Origin: Bryobacterales bacterium | GTDB lineage: Bacteria; Acidobacteriota; Terriglobia; Bryobacterales; Bryobacteraceae | Length of the DNA: 57,197 nt | Assembly (NCBI GenBank): GCA_003167255.1 | Contig: PMTR01000168.1 | Location: forward strand, 13,515-70,711 | Reading direction: 5' to 3' | Part shown: positions 51,415 through 57,197 of the stretch, piece after piece | How the letters are laid out: each line of letters starts with the position of its first letter | Numbering within the stretch: position 1 is the first letter of the stretch | Position numbers and translations under genes: made by a program | The notes under the pieces: model-generated | What the model saw: the letters and a program-made list of their open reading frames with translations, nothing else | What the model was told of the DNA's origin: nothing | Database searches by the model: none

Positions 51415-53322
51415 GTGACTAAACTATCCATCGAGAGTAAACCGCTCGGGAACCTTCCAGAGCCGCCTTCGCACGTGAGTTCGTACGCAATCTTCAATCC
51501 CATTCTGGCCTGCGTGGCGTGTTTGGTGACTGCCTGTATCCTGATCACCAGTTTGATCATCGTTCACAATGCCTATTCGCCGCTGCCGCTTATGGATAGC
51601 TGGAGTCTTTGGCAGTTGTATAAACAAAACGGAAGCTACCTGGCATTCCTATTCCAGCAACACAATGAGCACCGGATTGTGGTGACGAGACTGGTTTATA
51701 TTATCGATCGTTTCGTGTTCCACGGGCGCAGCCTCTTTCCGCTTGTCTGCAGTCTGCTTCTTCAAGTCGCCACGGGAGTATGGCTCTACAGGATTGTGCG
51801 TCGAACGGGAGAGGCAAGCCGGCTGTCACGCCTTCTGCTTGGATGTGTGATCTGTTCAGCGCTGTCATCTGCCCAACAATTCCCGAACCTCGTGATGGGG
51901 TTTCAGATCCAGTTTACGATGGTGTACTGCGCATCCTGTGGTTCACTTCTTGCGTTGATGCATGCGGCCGAGTGGTGTCAGGAGGGTCGCGATGCTGAGC
52001 TGTGGTTTGCGGTCAGTTGTGTTTCTGCGGTGGTGGCGACGTATTCATCGGCAAACGGTCTGTTGCTCTGGCCCGTTCTGCTGTTGTTTGGGCTGTGGCT
52101 TCGGCTGCCATTCAGGTTCCTTTCGGCGCTTCTGTTGGACATGGTCCTTGTCAGCATGTTTTATATGCGAGGCTATGGTACGCCGTCCCAGCACAGCAGT
52201 CCGTTTGAAGCGCTCACCCAGCATCCGGGCCGCGTCTTGATAGTTGCAGCGGCTTTTGTCGGTTCTCCGTTTGACACGATTCGTGCGGTATTAACGGTAC
52301 CGTTCGGCGCGCCGTCTGATAACGGTCGAGTTGCTTTCGCAGGCGCTTGCGGCGTGATTGGTGTGTGCGTTCTTATTTGGAGTGGAGTTCTCCTGTGGCG
52401 GCGCAGAGATCGTTATACGAGAGGCCATGCCGCGCTGATCCACATCGCAGGTTTCGTCGTTCTGACCGCAGTGTTGGTGGGCCTCGGCAGAGCGAACTTT
52501 CCTTTAGTAGCTGCACTGGACTCCCGCTATGCGACCCACGGCCTTGTGTTCTGGATAGCCATGGGTGGTTTCTATTGGTCATTCGTCGAACGCCGGCTGG
52601 CTGCCCTGAGTGCGCACTGGTACCAAATCGCGTTCAGCGGTGTCGTTCTTTGGATGATCCTGGGACTTGCCATGAGACAACCGTTCTGGATTCGATACTC
52701 GAAGGACTACGCTAACGCGCTCAATCAGATCCAGGCCGCTATTGTGTCCGATGTCTTCGATGAACCCATATGGCACGCATCTTATCCTTCTGGCGAAGCG
52801 ATCCTCGGGGGGGCGGACTATCTTCGGCAGAACCATCTCTCGGTGTTTACTGAAGCGTGGACGACCTGGGTAGGAAAGCCTGTTGAAGGGCTCTTCACGC
52901 TGGATCCGGCCAGGAGTTGTATTGGAGTCTTCGAAAGCGCCACCCCGATATCTTCCCAGATCAGACCTGGGTGGCGTGTTTCCGGCTGGGCATGGGACAG
53001 GCTTCGGCAGGCCGGGCCAGGTACCGTGATTCTCGTCGATCCTACCCAACGGATCGCCGGAGTTGTAAAGAATCCAATCGAGCGGGGAGAGGTCCATCTT
53101 GCGATTCCGGAAGTCCGCTCTTCGCGTGTAGGCTGGAGCGGCTACGTGGCTGGCAGTGCACCGAGGACACTGAGGGCGTATCTTCTAGAAAGCGATGGCC
53201 GTTCATTATGCGCCTTCGGAACACCGTTGACGTTGGCCCGCGGCGGGGAAGGGAAGATCTCAACGGGCAATCCAGGCGACCAGGCCACAGTCCGTTTGGT
53301 TCAGCATGGGAGTAGCTGGTAA
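51415..53322 (+). CDS. multi-pass membrane protein with one beta domain
   Basis: A 635-residue protein, homologous in layout to the one at 48953-51232: about ten helices, the loop SPLPLMDSWSLWQLYKQNGS, HNEHRIVVTRLVYIID after it, and a C-terminal beta domain with RVSGWAWDRLRQAGPGTVIL and YVAGSAPRTLRAYLLESDGR. It lacks the second beta domain, which is encoded by the next gene 12 bases downstream. The GTG start at 51415 has no clear ribosome site; a later start is possible. Confidence 0.7.
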   Translation: MTKLSIESKPLGNLPEPPSHVSSYAIFNPILACVACLVTACILITSLIIVHNAYSPLPLMDSWSLWQLYKQNGSYLAFLFQQHNEHRIVVTRLVYIIDRFVFHGRSLFPLVCSLLLQVATGVWLYRIVRRTGEASRLSRLLLGCVICSALSSAQQFPNLVMGFQIQFTMVYCASCGSLLALMHAAEWCQEGRDAELWFAVSCVSAVVATYSSANGLLLWPVLLLFGLWLRLPFRFLSALLLDMVLVSMFYMRGYGTPSQHSSPFEALTQHPGRVLIVAAAFVGSPFDTIRAVLTVPFGAPSDNGRVAFAGACGVIGVCVLIWSGVLLWRRRDRYTRGHAALIHIAGFVVLTAVLVGLGRANFPLVAALDSRYATHGLVFWIAMGGFYWSFVERRLAALSAHWYQIAFSGVVLWMILGLAMRQPFWIRYSKDYANALNQIQAAIVSDVFDEPIWHASYPSGEAILGGADYLRQNHLSVFTEAWTTWVGKPVEGLFTLDPARSCIGVFESATPISSQIRPGWRVSGWAWDRLRQAGPGTVILVDPTQRIAGVVKNPIERGEVHLAIPEVRSSRVGWSGYVAGSAPRTLRAYLLESDGRSLCAFGTPLTLARGGEGKISTGNPGDQATVRLVQHGSSW

Positions 53323-53334
53323 AAAGGATTTCAT

Positions 53335-53829
53335 ATGAAGGCCGCCGCGTTCAAATCGTGGATTCTTTGCTTTGCTGTTATTCCGGCCCTTCTGTTGGTT
53401 ATGTACGGTATCGAGCAATTCGGTAACATCGTTCGACTGCGCGCGTCTGGGAAGCCATCCGAAATCGGCTGCGTAGACCGGGCAGGAGGTTCCAAAGGAG
53501 CTGAGACGGTCTCCACAGCGGGGATTCTGTATATTTGGGGTTGGGCGGCGGACACAGCGAAAGGAGCGCCGGTGGATCGGGTGATGGTGAATGTGGATGG
53601 TATAAGCGCGGGACCGGCTATGTTGGGGACGCCGCGCCGGGATGTGGAGAAGTATTACAGCAGGAGTGACTACTCCAATAGCGGCTGGAGCTTCCAGATG
53701 TCAGCATCAAAACTCAGCCCTGGAAAGCACACAGTGACCGTGACGGCTTCCGGTCCGTCCGGAACGGCCCAACTGGCGCCAGATAAGACCATTACGATCA
53801 CGGCGGATACTGATGGGGCGCGGAGATAG
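53335..53829 (+). CDS. exported Ig-like beta domain protein
   Basis: A 164-residue protein with an N-terminal anchor (WILCFAVIPALLLVMYGIEQ) and one beta-sandwich domain: TVSTAGILYIWGWAADTAKG, DVEKYYSRSDYSNSGWSFQM and KHTVTVTASGPSGTAQLAPD. It is nearly the same as the last domain of the membrane protein 48953-51232. Located 12 bases after its partner, it looks like the split half of a gene that is fused in the neighbour. Confidence 0.75.
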   Translation: MKAAAFKSWILCFAVIPALLLVMYGIEQFGNIVRLRASGKPSEIGCVDRAGGSKGAETVSTAGILYIWGWAADTAKGAPVDRVMVNVDGISAGPAMLGTPRRDVEKYYSRSDYSNSGWSFQMSASKLSPGKHTVTVTASGPSGTAQLAPDKTITITADTDGARR

Positions 53830-53916
53830 GTAACTCACGCACCGCGTTCTGAAGAGGGGCTGCTGGATGTGGACGTCGTACCGGGAACGACGGGGCTCGA
53901 CACGGAGCATCGTCGG

Positions 53917-54003
53917 GAAACCCGCCGTTCAGATCACCCTGAACTGCGGATTCCTGACCCACGCCCAGGCGAAATTCGGAGATTCCGAGCCGGGGGCCAT
54001 AAC
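53917..54003 (+). repeat. 87-bp direct repeat, copy 1
   Basis: Matches 54639-54725 with one mismatch. It carries the last codons of the GT9-like gene (minus strand, ending PQFRVI) without the rest of that gene, and lies just upstream of the lipoprotein insert. Confidence 0.85.
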
Positions 54004-54066
54004 TCGAGCTTATCTCTTCGCGACTGACATGGTATAGTCAAATTTTGAAACGGAGGGCATTGAGCA

Positions 54067-54606
54067 GTGCATTGGATCGTAACGCTTGGGCAAAGTAGAG
54101 CTCGTGAAGTCGGGCGATGCTTGCTAATCCCCCGGCGATATGTGGGGGCCGCCTGTCTGGCGCTTGCCGCCATCATGACTTGGGGCTGCGGCTCCGGGTC
54201 CGGGTCTGGTTCCGGGTCCAGTCTCAGTTCCGTTCCGGGCTCCGATTCCGGTTCCGGTTCCGGCACGAAAACCCCCGCACTGCGGAACTTCATCGATTCT
54301 CCGAAGCCGAATCAGACGATCACCGGTAAGTTCGTCGCCTTTGGATGGGCTGTTTCGGAGGATGGGATTAAGCGGGTGTCCGCCTCGATCGACCGGAATT
54401 CTTGGATAAATTGTGCCTACGGCGGGAACCGTCCGGACGTCAATAGGTTGATCCCGGGCTTCCCACAAGGCGATAACGCTGGCTGGTCCTGCGTTGTGGA
54501 CACAGCCTCCCTGCCTGAGGGCAAGCACCAGCTAGCTTTTGAGGCTGAAAGCAATAAGGGCACGGTACGAGATCTCGGCTCCGTTCCCGTCGTCGTCACG
54601 CGTTAG
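54067..54606 (+). CDS. Ig-like lipoprotein, paralogue B
   Basis: A 179-residue protein with a lipobox-type leader (ALAAIMTWGC), a Gly/Ser spacer longer than that of paralogue A because of a tandem hexamer (GGTTCC-like) array at about 54190-54266, and the same beta domain (VAFGWAVSEDGIKRVSASID, IPGFPQGDNAGWSCVVDTAS). The GTG at 54067 is chosen by comparison with paralogue A: both have GGAGGG nine bases upstream and the same TATAGTCAA box (54033-54041) before it. Flanked by 87-bp direct repeats. Confidence 0.72.
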   Translation: MHWIVTLGQSRAREVGRCLLIPRRYVGAACLALAAIMTWGCGSGSGSGSGSSLSSVPGSDSGSGSGTKTPALRNFIDSPKPNQTITGKFVAFGWAVSEDGIKRVSASIDRNSWINCAYGGNRPDVNRLIPGFPQGDNAGWSCVVDTASLPEGKHQLAFEAESNKGTVRDLGSVPVVVTR

Positions 54607-54638
54607 CGAGATCTCCGACGACCGCGCTAACTTTAGTT

Positions 54639-54725
54639 GAAACCCGCCGTTCAGATCACCCTGAATTGCGGATTCCTGACCCACGCCCAGGCGAAATTCG
54701 GAGATTCCGAGCCGGGGGCCATAAC
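54639..54725 (+). repeat. 87-bp direct repeat, copy 2 (3' end of GT9-like gene)
   Basis: The genuine 3' end of the GT9-like gene; see copy 1 at 53917-54003. Confidence 0.85.
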
Positions 54726-56003
54726 CGTCGATAGCTCCAGGCTGGCCGTAGAGAAGGTTCGGGGAAAGGTCACCTGCCAGTGTACGGTTTCCGCCGGCTG
54801 CACTTCCCGGGTGCTTTCCTCGATCGTCAGGCCGCTCTCATCGCGCAGGTGAAACCGAAAACAAACGGGCGCGGATTCGGGATGGTCGACGCTCAAATCG
54901 GCTTCAAAGCAATTGTGGCCCGCCAGCTTGAGGCCCCCGAACCGGACGCGCGGCGGCGCGGTCTCTTTAGGGCCCGGATGCAGAAATACTCCATTTTGCT
55001 CCGGGACGAGTCGGGTCCATGCACCGCCATCGAGGGTGATGGGGCCGGAGTCGATTTCCCCGATCAGCGGAAGCCGCTGGCGAACCGGCGGACGCCGGCT
55101 CCCGGCGATCGCGCCCCGCAGTTCGCGATTTTCGGACGCCTGTCGATCGAGCGACCGGAGCAGATCGCTATACAACGACGCCAGGCGGGGACGGCCCCCA
55201 CAGAGGCGCTGCACAATATCCACAAACTCTCCGCGCCCGCTGGGCAGCACATAGCCGTTGGGACCAAGGGGGAAAGCGTTGGGAAAATCAAGAGGCAGGT
55301 CGATGATCCGGGGCGCCTTCAGTCCTTCCGCAATGGCAGATGCCAGGCCGGGGTTGCCTATGAATACCCCGGCCTGTTGGATCAGCCGGGCCATCTCCAG
55401 AAAATCCGCACACTGCCGGACCCGGCCCGGGATGCCGGCCACGCTCCGCCACTCGTCCGGAATCGCCAGGATCAGTATGTCGTCGAAATAGAGCATCAGG
55501 TCGCGCAGGAATTCGTCCGTCAGGTTCCGATAGCGAGGCGTCAGAGCCACAACCACTTCATTCACCTCCGGCGTTTCCACGGGAACCCGGAGAAACGGCG
55601 CGTTGGCGTCTATTTCCGCGTGCACGGCTTTAGCGTGGGCGTGCATCAGGTGAACACGCTCGGTGTCCTCGTTTCGAAAACGGTCTAATACATAATCGAC
55701 ATCGATGCACCCCGGATCCACCGATTCGAGCGGCACGCCCGCGGTGACCAGGGTTACGCGATCCAGATAGTCCTGCGCCAGCAAAAGTGGCGCCAGCGCC
55801 CGGGCGTTCTGCTCGGTCAGCTTCCTCAACGGGTTGGGATCCCGGTATACATTGAGGATGAGATGGCGAATCCCCAGCGCCCGGACTGCCGGCAATGAGT
55901 AGATCACATCGCCGGCGTTCCCGCTGTGGATCCCGGAGACCTGCGGGGCGGCCCGGTGGTTCTTGCGAAAATCCTCGATCGTCCTGAACTTAATAGAGAC
56001 CAT
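54651..56003 (-). CDS. GT9-like (heptosyltransferase-type) protein with C-terminal extension
   Basis: A 450-residue protein. The N-terminal half is GT-B-like, of the ADP-heptose:LPS heptosyltransferase kind: SGNAGDVIYSLPAVRALGIR, FLEMARLIQQAGVFIGNPGL and AIAEGLKAPRIIDLP, with GLA in place of the usual GPS. From about 280 a linker and an extra beta domain follow (LAGHNCFEADLSVDHPESAP, LRDESGLTIEES) that standard heptosyltransferases lack. The ATG at 56003 overlaps the stop of the pyruvyltransferase gene by 14 bases, indicating coupling. Role in surface-glycan assembly is likely. Confidence 0.7.
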   Translation of the reverse strand: MVSIKFRTIEDFRKNHRAAPQVSGIHSGNAGDVIYSLPAVRALGIRHLILNVYRDPNPLRKLTEQNARALAPLLLAQDYLDRVTLVTAGVPLESVDPGCIDVDYVLDRFRNEDTERVHLMHAHAKAVHAEIDANAPFLRVPVETPEVNEVVVALTPRYRNLTDEFLRDLMLYFDDILILAIPDEWRSVAGIPGRVRQCADFLEMARLIQQAGVFIGNPGLASAIAEGLKAPRIIDLPLDFPNAFPLGPNGYVLPSGRGEFVDIVQRLCGGRPRLASLYSDLLRSLDRQASENRELRGAIAGSRRPPVRQRLPLIGEIDSGPITLDGGAWTRLVPEQNGVFLHPGPKETAPPRVRFGGLKLAGHNCFEADLSVDHPESAPVCFRFHLRDESGLTIEESTREVQPAETVHWQVTFPRTFSTASLELSTVMAPGSESPNFAWAWVRNPQFRVI

Positions 56004-57021
56004 GTTCTTGGAGGCCGCCCCGGAGAATCTCCAGGTACTGCGCTTCCTGGTTGCGTTTCCAGTTGAAGAGATTTCTCGTGACCGGGTCGGGCTCAAAGTG
56101 CTCCAGAAACCCGGGCACGTCCTCCGGTTCGCGAACAAAAATGTACGGGCACAGTGCTACAGCCGAGCGAATGCGTGGCTCCGTGTTCGTCATGATTGCC
56201 GGTTTGAGCAGGGAGTTGGCAATCAGCGCGCTGTGCAACCGCGTCGAGATCACCATGTCGCAATCGGACAGCAGGCGGAAGTATTCGTCCGAATCGTACG
56301 AATAACAGACCGGGCAGTCGATACTCGAGGAAAACTCGAGGTACTCGTCGATGTAATTGCAGATGATCTTAACGGAAAACCGTGGTTGCAGCACAGCCAA
56401 CATTCCCAACATCCGGGCCTTGAGCCCGGCGGAGACGGCCTGGTTCGCGATGCGGTCGCTTTGCAGGACGATTCCGATGTTCTTGAGCGCCCTCGCCGGG
56501 TACTCGAAGGGCGCCGAAAACAGCGCCGGGCACGGCAGCATGTGGGCTTGGATTCCCAGGGCCTGCAGCCCCTGCCTGGCCATGCCGCCACGAGTGACGA
56601 TCAGGGCTCCAGAGAGCATCCGGACGTCGTCGGGGCTGCACGGCAACTCCGTGGATGGATAGTCGATCCCCAGGTAGAACACCGGCGCGGCGGAAGTGTG
56701 ACGGATGCGGGCCAGCGGCTCCAGATGCGGGCCCAGCCATTCCGGCGTGCCGGCCATAACCACCAGATCCACCGCCGGCAGTTCCTCCCCGGGCTGGTAT
56801 GAGTTGCCCAGCAGATGGGGTTTTCTTGCGGGCTTCACCCAGGGCTCCAGAAAACAGTCGGGGCTGCGGTCGTAAAGGATCCAATTCACCACCCTCTCCG
56901 GGTAGAGAGTACGGAATAAGCGTCGGATTCCAAGCGCAATCCACTCGTCCCCGGGATTCCATTGACGTGTAGAGCAGCAGAGTATGTTGAGGGGCCTCAC
57001 TCTAGACCAGTCTAGCTCCAA
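55990..57021 (-). CDS. polysaccharide pyruvyltransferase family protein
   Basis: A 343-residue member of the family that includes CsaB and WcaK, adding pyruvate ketals or acting as glycosyltransferase-like enzymes on surface polysaccharides. Segments: PLNILCCSTRQWNPGDEWIA (nucleotide-binding N-terminal loop), DLVVMAGTPEWLG, and the signature DMVISTRLHSALIANSLLKP near residue 270. It is upstream of, and overlaps by 14 bases, the GT9-like gene. A regular member; donor and acceptor unknown. Confidence 0.83.
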   Translation of the reverse strand: MELDWSRVRPLNILCCSTRQWNPGDEWIALGIRRLFRTLYPERVVNWILYDRSPDCFLEPWVKPARKPHLLGNSYQPGEELPAVDLVVMAGTPEWLGPHLEPLARIRHTSAAPVFYLGIDYPSTELPCSPDDVRMLSGALIVTRGGMARQGLQALGIQAHMLPCPALFSAPFEYPARALKNIGIVLQSDRIANQAVSAGLKARMLGMLAVLQPRFSVKIICNYIDEYLEFSSSIDCPVCYSYDSDEYFRLLSDCDMVISTRLHSALIANSLLKPAIMTNTEPRIRSAVALCPYIFVREPEDVPGFLEHFEPDPVTRNLFNWKRNQEAQYLEILRGGLQEHGLY

Positions 57022-57039
57022 TACTGTTCATTTAAGTGG

Positions 57040-57067
57040 GACAGGCCATCGCCTTTCGTGGCCTGTC
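57040..57067. other. hairpin at the window end
   Basis: GACAGGCCA and TGGCCTGTC arms with a ten-base loop. It lies upstream of the pyruvyltransferase start and could terminate a gene lying outside the window. Confidence 0.4.
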
Positions 57068-57112
57068 ATTGCCTCGGCCAAGCACCGCAGCCCGACAGAG
57101 TCGAAAAGTGGA

Positions 57113-57152
57113 GCGGGCTTCCAAGCCCGCAACGCCGACATTCTTGTCGGCG
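57113..57152. repeat. double REP-like hairpin
   Basis: Two adjacent palindromes: GCGGGCTT-CC-AAGCCCGC (57113-57130) and CGCCGACA-TTCT-TGTCGGCG (57133-57152). The second matches the hairpin at 8-29 with compensating changes. Probably extragenic palindromes dispersed in this genome. Confidence 0.55.
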
Positions 57153-57197
57153 CTTCGGGCCGCGCACCGCCGCTCCGTATTACACCTCTTCAAATTC

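Noticed and set aside
54190-54266. Short tandem hexamers that look like a repeat array
   Set aside because: They are in-frame codons for a Gly/Ser spacer in the lipoprotein, not a CRISPR array or regulatory repeat; length changes would not shift the frame.
1-57197. CRISPR arrays, tRNA, rRNA and complete prophage
   Set aside because: No regularly spaced repeats, no clover-leaf or rRNA sequence recognised, and no phage structural genes; only recombinase and transposase fragments.

Overview
The window looks like a chromosomal segment of a soil acidobacterium of the Solibacter/Bryobacter type. This is inferred from gene content, not from a marker gene: an Oar-like TonB receptor with an N-terminal carboxypeptidase-regulatory domain, a PEP-CTERM protein, many secreted enzymes carrying Gly/Ala/Arg-rich inserts, DUF362 and DUF5107/TPR proteins, decayed tyrosine recombinases, and GC-rich coding sequence. 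I see no rRNA, tRNA or CRISPR array.

Layout. 1-7.3 kb: ATP-grasp protein, secreted GH53 galactanase, type-B carboxylesterase, integrase remnant, alginate-export-type porin. 7.4-22.8 kb: methyltransferase, then a catabolic island. In it a 4-hydroxy-2-oxovalerate aldolase/acetaldehyde dehydrogenase pair diverges from a coupled operon (MFS transporter, two-cluster ferredoxin-like protein, Cys/His-rich protein, exported amidohydrolase). A FadR-type GntR regulator, a large TonB receptor, cytochrome c, an MmgE/PrpD protein and a beta-propeller protein follow. A short palindrome recurs in front of several of these genes and may be the GntR site. 22.8-24.6 kb: a graveyard of gene fragments (NrfD-like, RmlD-like, possible WD40, ISNCY-like transposase). 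24.6-34.4 kb: GH54 arabinofuranosidase with unusual C-terminal repeats, a DUF1349-like protein, a DUF362 protein, a small secreted protein, a caspase-like protein and a micro-ORF zinc ribbon. 34.4-40.4 kb: DUF5107/TPR protein and a GT39-like membrane protein. 40.7-57 kb: a surface-glycan region with a repeat-bearing double GT2, a GT-methyltransferase fusion, a methyltransferase, two related membrane proteins, Ig-like lipoproteins, a GT9-like protein and a pyruvyltransferase.

Most unusual observations. (1) A dispersed repeat of about 55 bp occurs six times, always just upstream of and co-oriented with a gene. It carries, at nearly fixed spacing, a TATACT box, usually a purine-rich Shine-Dalgarno-like stretch, and an ATG inside TCCAAAATGGAAATTCCGG. 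It resembles a portable promoter plus translation start, and three copies lie next to recombinase or transposase debris. (2) A GxxExxY nuclease-fold gene sits in a roughly 600-bp element with perfect 18-bp inverted repeats, a probable 7-bp target duplication and an internal 32-bp palindrome that contains the gene's own start codon. (3) Two accessory genes are flanked by unusually long direct repeats (130 and 87 bp) copied from the neighbouring gene. All functions are read from sequence motifs only; no search was run.
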